Source: Deltaproteobacteria bacterium (GTDB lineage Bacteria > Bdellovibrionota_C > UBA2361 > OMII01). From it: 33,198 nt of DNA. Both the position numbers and the translations under genes were made by a program. Within the stretch, counting starts at the first letter, position 1. Each line of letters begins with the position of its first letter. The stretch spans positions 1 to 33,198 of the forward strand of contig CANIHJ010000015.1 in the NCBI GenBank assembly GCA_947467385.1. The letters are read 5' to 3'. Shown here one piece after another: positions 17,347 through 24,808 of this stretch. Under the pieces are notes generated by a model that worked only from the letters and a program-made list of their open reading frames with translations, did not search any database and had not been told where the DNA came from.

Positions 17347-18410
17347 GCAGCGAGACAGACGCGCTTGAGGCTGTCGATGTTCTCAACGACCCTTCCGACA
17401 CCGCGCACCACGCAGGTAAGCGGGTCAGAGTCGCGCACGAAGTTAATGCCGGTCTTTTCGGTAAGCTTTTCTGCAAGGCCGCGCAGCAGCGCCCCACCGC
17501 CGGCCAGGTGCACGCCGTTGGCGAGGATGTCCTGAGCCACCTCTGGATTGACGTTCTCAAGCGCTGTGTAGATCGCACCAACGATCGCGCACAGCGGCTC
17601 CTGAAGCGCCACGCGCACAACCTCATTTGTGAGCTCCATCGAGCGTGGCATGCCGGTCGACACATCGCGCCCGAACACGGTCATGACGAGGGGAGGGGTG
17701 TGATGCAGAAGCGAGCCGATCGTGACTTTGACCCTCTCGGCCTCGAAGATGCTGATTTCAAGACCGCAACGCTGGCGGACGTAGCGCTGAATCGCCTCGT
17801 CCATCTCATCGCCAGCGACGCGAATCGCATACGAGTAGACGGTGCCGCCGAGGCTTAGAATCGCTATCTCCGTGGTTCCACCGCCGATGTCGACAACCAT
17901 GCTGCCGATTGGCTGGTCGATAGGGAGACCGCTCCCAACTGCAGCGGCCATCGACTCCTCTACGAGGAATACTTGGCGAACCCCGGAAGAGAGCGCCGCA
18001 TCGAGCACGGCACGCTTCTCAACCTGGGTAATGTCGGAGGGAACCCCGATAACGGCCCGCGGACGCACAATCGACCAGCGGCGACGCACCACCTTGAGCA
18101 TGTGGCGAATCATCTCGGTCGTCACGCCAAAATCAGCGATAACGCCATCCTTTATCGGGCGGACGCACTTAATGCGGCGCGAGGTCTTTCCGTACATCTG
18201 CTTGGCGGCAAGGCCGACTGCGAGGAGCTCATTCGTGTCCGCATCAAGCGCAACAACCGACGGCTCATTGAGCACAAGCCCCTCTCCTTTAACGTACACC
18301 AGGGTGTTTGCTGTCCCGAGGTCGATGGCGATATCAGCGCTTAGGAACGCCGAGAGACGCTTCCATAACGCGGAGCCTTTAAGCGAAGCTTTTTCCGGTA
18401 GCTTAAGCAC
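17343..18410 (-). CDS. mreB: rod-shape-determining actin homologue MreB
   Basis: 355 residues from a GTG at 18410 with GGAGG 5 nt upstream; a TTG five codons earlier is open but has no ribosome site. Actin-fold nucleotide motifs: DIAIDLGTANTLVYVKG (phosphate 1), VVDIGGGTTEIAILSLGG (phosphate 2) and LAGGGALLRGL (adenosine). It forms membrane-associated filaments that guide cell-wall synthesis. The start lies inside the 3' end of the GAF-domain gene (8-bp overlap), so the two are probably translationally coupled. mreC and mreD, the usual partners, do not follow; the convergent comEC gene does. Confidence 0.95.
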   Translation of the reverse strand: MLKLPEKASLKGSALWKRLSAFLSADIAIDLGTANTLVYVKGEGLVLNEPSVVALDADTNELLAVGLAAKQMYGKTSRRIKCVRPIKDGVIADFGVTTEMIRHMLKVVRRRWSIVRPRAVIGVPSDITQVEKRAVLDAALSSGVRQVFLVEESMAAAVGSGLPIDQPIGSMVVDIGGGTTEIAILSLGGTVYSYAIRVAGDEMDEAIQRYVRQRCGLEISIFEAERVKVTIGSLLHHTPPLVMTVFGRDVSTGMPRSMELTNEVVRVALQEPLCAIVGAIYTALENVNPEVAQDILANGVHLAGGGALLRGLAEKLTEKTGINFVRDSDPLTCVVRGVGRVVENIDSLKRVCLAA

Positions 18411-19398
18411 GATTACCTCCAACAACCACAGACGGGGCGGCTTTTGTTGACGTTGCAGCAGCGCTGGGGCGCTGCTGAAGTATCAGATCGAGATCGAACC
18501 CTTGGGCACGGGCCAATCGGGCCGGGAAGCCCTGCAGGGAAACTGAGAACGGGCGAGCCCCCGAGTTTAGGTGGTTCGCCAGCGTCTTGAGCTTATGCTG
18601 AAAAAAAGCGCTCATCATGTTGTCGAGCGCGATGAGGATGTCCCCGTTCGGAAGCCTGACGAGGGGGAAGTGTGGGGGAAGGGCCTGTTGAACGAGGCGC
18701 ATAAACTGCTCGCTCTGCTGAACCGCGGCAGACACGCCGCACTCCCGCTCAACCTGCGCGAACGTCGCCACGGAGATGCGAATAATCTCGATCGACTGGG
18801 CGCCGATAGCATCAGCCAGCTGGTCCAGCTTCAGCCGGAAACTCTCCCACGAGGATTCAACCGAGGTCGTATCACGCTTAACGAGCGCCCAGAAAAGGAG
18901 GCGCGACACTTGTACCGCCAGATCCTCCAGGTGCTTTATCTGCACCTTGGTAAAGGAGACCGCCCTGCGGCTGTCACACATGAGCACTCCGGCTGGAGTC
19001 GGGGACGAAATGCGGCCCTCAGACTCGCCTGAGGGCATCGGAATGGGAACGGCTACAAGGCTCTTAATCGCCTCAGCATCGGAGTAAAGGCCGAGTGTAG
19101 AGCTGTCGAGGTCAAAGGGGGCTACGTGGATCGACCTGCCGTGCTGAGCTACCCAGCCGAGAAGGCCGCCACCGACCTGGATGCGGCAGTCACGCGAGAG
19201 CCCCTGCGAAAGCGACTGAACCGCGACGAGCTCGATGCTCTTTGTAGCTTCGCCATCACCCGACGACCCGGCGCTCGGTGCGCTTCTGTCAATGAGCCCA
19301 GTCGGAAGAAATATGGCACTCGTGTGAGCTTCGGAGATGTTGGCACCCAACCTGGCGAGTTTTTTGAGATCTTCGCGTATCTGGTTGATGTACATCAT
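18403..19398 (-). CDS. GAF-domain protein with degenerate GGDEF-like C-terminus
   Basis: 331 residues from the ATG at 19398; a TTG at 19425 is possible, and neither has a clear ribosome site. The N-terminal half fits a GAF fold: VGGGLLGWVAQHGRSIHV, a SLVAVPIPM strand, then GVLMCDSRRAVSFTK and a helix LEDLAVQVSRLL. The C-terminal half has the rhythm of a diguanylate-cyclase fold. IIRISVATF is followed by helices and LVRLPNGDILIAL, where RLPNGDI stands in place of the GGDEF loop; active-site residues are lost. It probably senses a small ligand or relays a signal. The overlap with mreB suggests that it acts with or on cell-shape control. Confidence 0.75.
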   Translation of the reverse strand: MMYINQIREDLKKLARLGANISEAHTSAIFLPTGLIDRSAPSAGSSGDGEATKSIELVAVQSLSQGLSRDCRIQVGGGLLGWVAQHGRSIHVAPFDLDSSTLGLYSDAEAIKSLVAVPIPMPSGESEGRISSPTPAGVLMCDSRRAVSFTKVQIKHLEDLAVQVSRLLFWALVKRDTTSVESSWESFRLKLDQLADAIGAQSIEIIRISVATFAQVERECGVSAAVQQSEQFMRLVQQALPPHFPLVRLPNGDILIALDNMMSAFFQHKLKTLANHLNSGARPFSVSLQGFPARLARAQGFDLDLILQQRPSAAATSTKAAPSVVVGGNRA

Positions 19399-19543
19399 GA
19401 AAGTGGCCCAGCACAGCTCGCGCAAACCGCCGCGAGCCCCGTTACTTTAAGCAGGCTAAAGCTAACAGAGAGCCCTCGAGAGGGCAACCGGGATAGTGCC
19501 GATCCATCCCCGTTGCATGGAGTTTTTTTTCTTACCGAATGCT

Positions 19544-21133
19544 TTACTTTGCCGAAGCTGTTTGCTCGTCCGAGGTCTCGGCCTGCTTACCTCGATCCCC
19601 TTTTCCTCGCGAAGAGGTGGAAGGGGGTTCGGGCGGAACCTCGCGAGCCGCGGCGTGAGAACGCGTGCCCTCCATCTCGAAGGCATATTCATCCGGGCGC
19701 AAGCGCCCATCGGGAAGAATCAGTATCTGAACCCCGTGCTCAGCCTCAAGCTGCGCGATCTCGGCGCGCTTGTTGTTAAGCAGGAAAAACGCCGGCATGG
19801 AGCTCAGGCGCGTCTTTACCTTGGCGACGTGACCCACTACGACCGCAGCCTGAATCTTGCGCAGTGCCTCAAGTGCCACAAGCTCCGGGTTCTTGATGCT
19901 GCCCGTGCCATGACAGTGGTCACATTTAATGTGGCTGTGGCTCGTAAGCGAGGACCGAAGGCGCTGCCGAGACATCTCAAGGAGCCCAAACTGGGAGAGT
20001 CGCCCAAGCTCGATACGGGCCTTATCCTCCGAGAGCGAGTCCTGGAGCCGGCGCTCAACGGCGCTGCGGTGCCGCTTGTCGATCATGTCGATGAAATCGA
20101 TAACGACCAGGCCCCCAAGATCGCGCAGGCGCAACTGGCGGGCGATCTCCTCAGCCGCCTCAAGGTTGGTCTTGTAGGCCGTTTCCTCGATGTTTTGGCT
20201 GTCCGTGGCTTTGCCTGAGTTAACGTCGATCGCCACGAGCGCTTCAAGCTGCTCGATGACGATGGCGCCGCCCGAGCGGAGCTTCACCTCGCGGGCGAGG
20301 GCATCATGAACCGCCTGGTCCATTCCGAAGTGTGTGAAGATCGGCTGCTTCTCCTCGTAGAGGCGGATGCGCGAGCGGTAGCGCGGCATCACCTGGCTGA
20401 CGAACTCCTTCACGTTGCGGAAGGTCTTGACGTCGTCAATGATGATCTCGCGCACGTCCGGCGTAAAATAGTCTCGAATAACGCGGGTCGTGAGATTGTT
20501 GTCCTTGAATAGAAGGCAGGGGGCCTGGGCAGTCTGGTTGGCGCTCAGGATGCTCTCCCAAAGCTTGAGTTGGAGGGTGAGATCCCGCGAGAGCTCACTC
20601 TGTGAGCGGTCGAGGCCTGCTGTCCTGATAATCATGCCGATGCCGGCCGGCATCTCAAGCTCCCGTGACAGCCTGCGCAAACGCACCCGCTGCTCGTTGT
20701 CGTTAATCTTTCGCGATATGCCGCCCCGATCGCTGCCCGGCATAATGACTAGGTATCGTCCAGGCAAGGAGAGATAGGTCGTAAGGGTCGCGCCCTTGAG
20801 ATCCCGCTCCTCCTTAACGATCTGCACCACGAGCTCTTGGCCTGGCTCAAGGACGTCTTGGATTCGCACTTTGCCGGACCGGCCAGGGGCGTTCTTGAAA
20901 CACGAGGGATGAACGTCGTTAATCTGGAGGAAACCGTTTCTGTCGGTGCCGATGTCGACGAAGGCCGCCTGCAGGCTGGGCTCAATCCGCGAAATCCGCC
21001 CGCGGTAAATGTTCCCCTTGGCTTTCTTGCCTACGTTCGACTCAAGCTCGAGCTCAGCTAGCTGCGAGCCCTCGATAATAGCGATGCGGCACTCCTCGGG
21101 GTGCACCGCATTGATAACCATTCTCCGGTCCAT
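19544..21133 (-). CDS. rng: ribonuclease E/G family endoribonuclease
   Basis: 529 residues. An S1 domain (about 38-120, with GNIYRGRISRIEPSLQAAFVD) leads to the catalytic region. The DNase I-like subdomain holds the Mg ligands Asp 303 (VAIDVNSGK) and Asp 346 (VVIDFIDM), and the Zn-link cysteines are 404 and 407 (CDHCHGTG). These positions match E. coli RNase E numbering. It cleaves single-stranded, 5'-monophosphate RNA in mRNA decay and rRNA maturation. Only a short disordered tail (about 35 residues) follows, so there is no RNase E-type scaffold arm; length is closer to RNase G. GGAGAGG before the ATG at 21133 supports this start. Confidence 0.95.
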   Translation of the reverse strand: MDRRMVINAVHPEECRIAIIEGSQLAELELESNVGKKAKGNIYRGRISRIEPSLQAAFVDIGTDRNGFLQINDVHPSCFKNAPGRSGKVRIQDVLEPGQELVVQIVKEERDLKGATLTTYLSLPGRYLVIMPGSDRGGISRKINDNEQRVRLRRLSRELEMPAGIGMIIRTAGLDRSQSELSRDLTLQLKLWESILSANQTAQAPCLLFKDNNLTTRVIRDYFTPDVREIIIDDVKTFRNVKEFVSQVMPRYRSRIRLYEEKQPIFTHFGMDQAVHDALAREVKLRSGGAIVIEQLEALVAIDVNSGKATDSQNIEETAYKTNLEAAEEIARQLRLRDLGGLVVIDFIDMIDKRHRSAVERRLQDSLSEDKARIELGRLSQFGLLEMSRQRLRSSLTSHSHIKCDHCHGTGSIKNPELVALEALRKIQAAVVVGHVAKVKTRLSSMPAFFLLNNKRAEIAQLEAEHGVQILILPDGRLRPDEYAFEMEGTRSHAAAREVPPEPPSTSSRGKGDRGKQAETSDEQTASAK

Positions 21134-21462
21134 GAATCCTCTCCGTTAAGGGAGGCGCTTCGAGCGACGCAGCTCCTGACACACGTCCGGCAGAACGCGC
21201 GAGCGCGCCTCCGCATAGCACAGCCGAAGGGCAGAGCCTTCGTCCTGTTATCGTGCCGTCAGATGGGTAATTCATATCACTCATTGGAACGCTGCAGTCT
21301 CAAGGAGCTATCGCTCCGTCTCGTCTCAGTCGCTTAGGGCAAGTCGCCACCAAACACCTGCGATTTGAGCACCTTCCGTACTTTTAAAAATCTGTTGTTG
21401 GATAACCCCAACTAGCCTCGGACGGTAACACACTTCCGAAGTCAGGGGTACATTTAACTACG
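21134..21462 (-). other. long leader region of the RNase E/G gene with hairpins
   Basis: About 330 bp between the rng start and the receiver gene stop, with no credible gene. It contains two clean inverted repeats: CGAAGG/CCTTCG (21225-21242, loop 6) and GGAGC/GCTCC (21304-21317, loop TATC). There is also a GC-rich GCGCGAGCGCGC element near 21197-21208. E. coli rne is autoregulated through hairpins in a long 5' untranslated region. The same could apply here, but that is inference. No strong promoter pair was recognised. Confidence 0.4.
21397..21412 (-). terminator. possible terminator after the receiver-domain gene
   Basis: On the minus strand GTTGG and CCAAC form a 5-bp stem around GGTTAT, followed within 6 nt by a TTTTT run (forward positions 21386-21390). 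It lies about 50 nt after the stop of the receiver gene. The short stem keeps confidence low. Confidence 0.35.
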
Positions 21463-21840
21463 TTACTCCGTTTGCTCCTTTTCAAAAACCAAGGCTTCGA
21501 TCTGACAAACCAAGTCATTGAATTTACAAGGCTTTACAATCACTTTCGTGCATCCTGCCTGCTCTGCCTCCTGGTGCGCATGGGGATCATCGAGGGCTGT
21601 AAACGCCACAATCGGCACGGTAACACCGCGATTGCGCATCTCCCTGACGCACGCCTGACCCGTCATCGCCGGCATCATCAGATCGATGATAATAACGTCC
21701 GGCCGCGATGACCCTAATTCGCGCAGGGCGGAGACTCCATCGCAGTGACGGATAACCTCAAATCCGCGCCCTTCGAATATAGTGTTTACTATGTCGAGGG
21801 CCGACGCGTCGTCGTCGATGACAAGGATGCGGCTACTCAT
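21463..21840 (-). CDS. stand-alone response-regulator receiver protein
   Basis: 125 residues, a single CheY-like receiver with no output domain. The phosphorylation site is Asp 53 (VIIIDLMMP), the acidic pocket Asp 9-11 (VIDDD), the switch Thr 81 (AFTALDD) and Lys 103 (VIVKPC). All are intact, so it should be phosphorylated by a histidine kinase encoded elsewhere and act through protein contacts. It is transcribed away from the FHA/T3SS operon, and the 288-bp divergent region holds two DNA dyads. A role in regulating the secretion genes is possible but unproven. No clear ribosome site precedes the ATG. Confidence 0.92.
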   Translation of the reverse strand: MSSRILVIDDDASALDIVNTIFEGRGFEVIRHCDGVSALRELGSSRPDVIIIDLMMPAMTGQACVREMRNRGVTVPIVAFTALDDPHAHQEAEQAGCTKVIVKPCKFNDLVCQIEALVFEKEQTE

Positions 21841-21876
21841 GGCAAGACCAGATGGCGAAAGACAGCAGTCGCCCAG

Positions 21877-21916
21877 ATTGTAACTATTACTCCCAATAGA
21901 GATGCATCTCTCGGGA
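21877..21916 (-). promoter_or_regulatory. candidate promoter and overlapping dyad for the receiver gene
   Basis: On the minus strand a TACAAT -10 (21882-21877) lies 37 nt before the ATG. The hexamer 17 nt upstream of it is a poor -35 and falls inside a perfect 14-bp palindrome (21898-21911, centre ATGCAT). That palindrome is flanked by TCCC (21891-21894) and GGGA (21913-21916), extending the dyad imperfectly. A dyad on a weak -35 suggests an activator or repressor site. Confidence 0.4.
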
Positions 21917-22050
21917 TCCAGGATACAAATTACTCCAGGCAGTTGAGCCTTTTAGCAATTTTATAAATATGTTTGACGCTATCTTCTTGAAAACTATGGA
22001 CCGTTAGCCGATATGACCCCTTAGGAAGAAGTACTAGGGATTTCCCACTC

Positions 22051-22056
22051 TATAAG
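22051..22056 (+). promoter_or_regulatory. candidate -10 element for the FHA/T3SS operon
   Basis: TATAAG lies 73 nt upstream of the preferred FHA gene start. No matching -35 hexamer is found 16-18 nt upstream, so an activator may be needed, or this is chance. If used, the perfect palindrome at 22074-22097 would lie just after the transcription start. Confidence 0.3.
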
Positions 22057-22073
22057 TGCCCGAAACGGTTGTG

Positions 22074-22097
22074 TTCATTGCAGACGTCTGCAATGAA
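22074..22097. promoter_or_regulatory. 24-bp perfect palindrome (operator or leader hairpin)
   Basis: A perfect, uninterrupted 24-bp inverted repeat centred on GACGTC (22083-22088), with arms beginning TTCATTG and ending CAATGAA. It sits about 32 nt before the preferred ATG (22129) of the first FHA gene and overlaps an alternative ATG (22093). It could be an operator for a dimeric regulator. Confidence 0.75.
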
Positions 22098-22128
22098 GCG
22101 AAGCCCCTGGGCAAAGCGGATTGCGTGC

Positions 22129-23478
22129 ATGTTTGCGCTTGAGATCACTTTTAAGGGCGAAAAGCCCTCCACGGAGACGGTTTTCATCCGTCGTCCGTTG
22201 GCTGTTATCGGCGCAGATGAGGCGGCGCACGTGATCGTCGATGAGATGCGCTCTCTCGGATACAACCTGCTTATTAGTCGCGATGTAGGGAGAAAGTTCA
22301 CCCTCACGCCGATCAACACCTCAAGCGACGGCGCCCAACCCTCCTTTCTTGACGGCGTCTACGAGGGGGAATCGAGTGTCGACCTCGGCCCGGTCAAGTT
22401 TCACTTCGTGGCGATCGATGGCGACCTGATGCTTCGTGAGACTGAGGCTCCTGATAGGGCTGGGGCGAGAATTCTGCGCCAGGCAGCAACGAGCAAGGCC
22501 CCCCTGTACCCGGCGCTCATCGTCACCTCCCAGCCGCGCGTTGTTGTGTCGTTCTCTCCAGATCAGCCGGTGCTCGTTGGGCGATCGCGCCAATGCTCGC
22601 TCCGGCTCGATAATGCTGCTATCTCTTCGCGCCACGCCCGCGTCGGCTACGAGGGCGGAAAGTTTTGGGTGGAGGACCTTGGCTCAAGCAACGGAACCTT
22701 CGTCAACAACCAGCAGATCAGCGGCCGCGTTAACATAGACCCAGGCGCTCACATCTCGTTTGGCAAGGAGGTCACCGCGCGCGGAGTCGTATCCTCAGAG
22801 CAGGCCTCGGACGTCTCTGCAGGCGTAAGCCTCTCAAGCCCCAAGGCGGTCAGCAAGGAGAAGCGCTACCCGATTCTGGTCTCGCTCTCAGAGAGCGCCC
22901 GGCCGGCCAAGATTGTGCTCAATGCAGGTGCGGTCATCTCGCTTGGGCGGGATCCGTCGAGCGACATGTGGCTCGGGGCTCCTCACGTGTCTCGGCGCCA
23001 CTGTGCCGTCGAGGTGACGAAGAGCGGCGTCGTTCGAATCACGGACTGCAGCACTAACGGCACGGCTTACGACGGCGGCATGCTGCGCCGCGACCAAACT
23101 TTCGAAAGCTCCGACAAGCCAATCGTGCTCGATTTCGGGGGCAATGTGACTGTGGCCCTGTGCTTCTCGGAGAAGGACGAACAGGCGTTCACCAATGCGG
23201 GCGGCTCAAGCGCGACCTTCCGATTGCCACAGGGTGCGGAAGCAGCATCTTTCGGCAAACGTGCGGCGAACACCCGCTCGCGGCGGACAACCGCCTGGCT
23301 TCAGACCCCGGCGGAGCTCCTCGCCTTGGGAGAAGACACCGGCAAGCGTGGGGGCTTACGGCAGCTCTACGCGCGACTGTCCTGGCAGGGAAGGCTCGTG
23401 CTCGGACTGGCCGCCGTAGGATTAATAGGGGTGTTCGCCCTCGTAGTGGCTATTTTAGTTTTGGGATTTCAGAGGTGA
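22129..23478 (+). CDS. membrane-anchored protein with two canonical FHA domains (SctD-like cytoplasmic region)
   Basis: 449 residues from the ATG at 22129; ATG 22093 and TTG 22069 are also in frame and none has a good ribosome site. An N-terminal region (about 5-100) looks like a degenerate FHA fold. FHA domain 1 (about 135-215) has VGRSRQCSLRL, SSRHARV and SSNGTFV. FHA domain 2 (about 255-345) has LGRDPSSDMWL, VSRRHCAV and STNGTAY. Both keep the Arg, Ser, His and Asn-Gly residues used to bind phosphothreonine. A basic linker leads to one membrane segment (about 422-446) at the extreme C-terminus. SctD of type III systems also has cytoplasmic FHA folds before its membrane segment, but its periplasmic ring domains are absent here. 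It precedes sctJ by two genes. Confidence 0.8.
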   Translation: MFALEITFKGEKPSTETVFIRRPLAVIGADEAAHVIVDEMRSLGYNLLISRDVGRKFTLTPINTSSDGAQPSFLDGVYEGESSVDLGPVKFHFVAIDGDLMLRETEAPDRAGARILRQAATSKAPLYPALIVTSQPRVVVSFSPDQPVLVGRSRQCSLRLDNAAISSRHARVGYEGGKFWVEDLGSSNGTFVNNQQISGRVNIDPGAHISFGKEVTARGVVSSEQASDVSAGVSLSSPKAVSKEKRYPILVSLSESARPAKIVLNAGAVISLGRDPSSDMWLGAPHVSRRHCAVEVTKSGVVRITDCSTNGTAYDGGMLRRDQTFESSDKPIVLDFGGNVTVALCFSEKDEQAFTNAGGSSATFRLPQGAEAASFGKRAANTRSRRTTAWLQTPAELLALGEDTGKRGGLRQLYARLSWQGRLVLGLAAVGLIGVFALVVAILVLGFQR

Positions 23479-23498
23479 CGTGCGGTTTTTGGCTAAGG

Positions 23499-23517
23499 GC
23501 TGTTCGTAAGGAACAGC
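23499..23517 (+). other. 7-bp perfect stem-loop between the two FHA genes
   Basis: GCTGTTC (23499-23505) and GAACAGC (23511-23517) pair perfectly around GTAAG. The element lies in the 74-bp gap between the FHA genes and ends about 36 nt before the second start. No U-run follows directly. It may be an mRNA processing, stability or attenuation element that sets the level of the downstream secretion genes. Confidence 0.5.
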
Positions 23518-23552
23518 TACCGGTTTGTGTGATACTGAGTGAAAGGTGAACT

Positions 23553-24794
23553 ATGGCGAGCGAAACGAGCGATCTGACATTTGTGCGATGCCCCTCATGC
23601 AGGAGCCTCGTGCCCGCGAGCGCAACCCGCTGTCGCATCTGCAACAACCCGCTCGACGCCCTCAACAAGGATGAGGGCGAAAGTGAGGCGCCCAAGCCAA
23701 GCGGCGGCCGAGTGCGCCAAAAGACGATCACCGCCTCTCCGCAGGAGGTTGAAGCGGCGATTCAGTCCGCGCAGGCCGCGCGCCCAGCGCCGCCACCACC
23801 CCCTGCGCCTCAGCGGACGGCAGCAGCTCCGGCGCAGGATGCTGTCGATGATCTGGACCCGCTTGGGGCTTACCTTCAGGAGATGGAGACTGGAGCTCCC
23901 GCAGAGGCTCCCGTCAGGGAGCCCGCTCAGGCGGCATCACCGATGCCCGCGGCGGACGATGATGACGACCTATTCGACCTCGACATCTTCGACGACCCCA
24001 TAGGCGAGGGGCCGGCACCCATCCTGAAAACGACGCGAGAAGAGGATCCCTTCCGGGCGGAGCTTCCGCTCGACGAGCCTCCCGCTGCACCGGAGCCGCC
24101 AGCGCGCAAGCCGGTCGAGGCGACTCCGCGTCCCGCCGAGCGACCGCGCCCTGCTGCGCCGCCGCAGCAGGCCAAGCCAGCAAATAACGAGCCTCGCCGA
24201 AACGAAGGCCGGCCACAGCACGATTCCCAGCAGGGGCAAAACCGCAGCGACCGAATGCAGGATCAGCGGCAGACAAAGCCATCCTCCGCACCGCAGCAGC
24301 GCTCACCTGAGCCGAACAGGCCTCGCCGGGATGACAGGGACAATCGCCGGCCAGAGCGGCCACCTCGTCAGGATCCGCCGAGGCGGGAGCCTGAGCGCCG
24401 GGAGGAGATGAGCGACCGCGCCGCAGTGACTGGTCCGAAGACTGGCAAGATGCGCCCAGGCCGCCTCTTCGGCTGGCTCGTGAGCTACGAAAACCCCGAC
24501 GGCCGTGCCATCGAGCTGCGCGAGGGCAAGTTCTTTGTTACTGCCTCGAGCATCAAGGGCTCCGACCTCGTGCTTGAGGATCCTAGCATCTCCACCCCGC
24601 ACGCCCTCATGTCGATCAGCGAATCGGGTCTGCTAGTGCAGGACCTCATGAGCGACAACGGCGTGTTCGTGCGGGTCCACGGCGACGGCGACTACCGCAG
24701 GGAGGACGGCATCATTCGGGTGGCGCACGGCGACTGGATTCGTTTCGGCGACGTCGATTTCCTGGTTATCGTCGTTCCGTCGTCTGCGAAGTAG
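23553..24794 (+). CDS. zinc-ribbon / disordered / FHA-domain protein
   Basis: 413 residues. The N-terminus has a four-cysteine zinc ribbon (CPSC at 13-16, CRIC at 27-30). Residues about 45-305 are low-complexity: Pro/Ala-rich, an acidic patch (DDDDDLFDLDIFDD), then Arg/Pro/Gln-rich. The C-terminus (about 312-408) is an FHA-like domain (IKGSDLVLEDPS, STPHALMSI, SDNGVFV). The usual Gly-Arg motif of the phosphothreonine loop is replaced by Lys-Gly, so binding may be altered. It has no membrane segment. AAAGGTGA just upstream gives a good start. It lies 14 bp before sctJ and is likely co-transcribed with it, so a scaffold or sorting-platform role in the secretion system is inferred. Confidence 0.8.
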   Translation: MASETSDLTFVRCPSCRSLVPASATRCRICNNPLDALNKDEGESEAPKPSGGRVRQKTITASPQEVEAAIQSAQAARPAPPPPPAPQRTAAAPAQDAVDDLDPLGAYLQEMETGAPAEAPVREPAQAASPMPAADDDDDLFDLDIFDDPIGEGPAPILKTTREEDPFRAELPLDEPPAAPEPPARKPVEATPRPAERPRPAAPPQQAKPANNEPRRNEGRPQHDSQQGQNRSDRMQDQRQTKPSSAPQQRSPEPNRPRRDDRDNRRPERPPRQDPPRREPERREEMSDRAAVTGPKTGKMRPGRLFGWLVSYENPDGRAIELREGKFFVTASSIKGSDLVLEDPSISTPHALMSISESGLLVQDLMSDNGVFVRVHGDGDYRREDGIIRVAHGDWIRFGDVDFLVIVVPSSAK

Positions 24795-24808
24795 GTTATA
24801 AGGATCTC

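Noticed and set aside
19503-19527. Weak TCCAT/ATGGA hairpin followed by eight T on the plus strand
   Set aside because: It would terminate plus-strand transcripts, but no plus-strand gene lies upstream; stem is only 5 bp.
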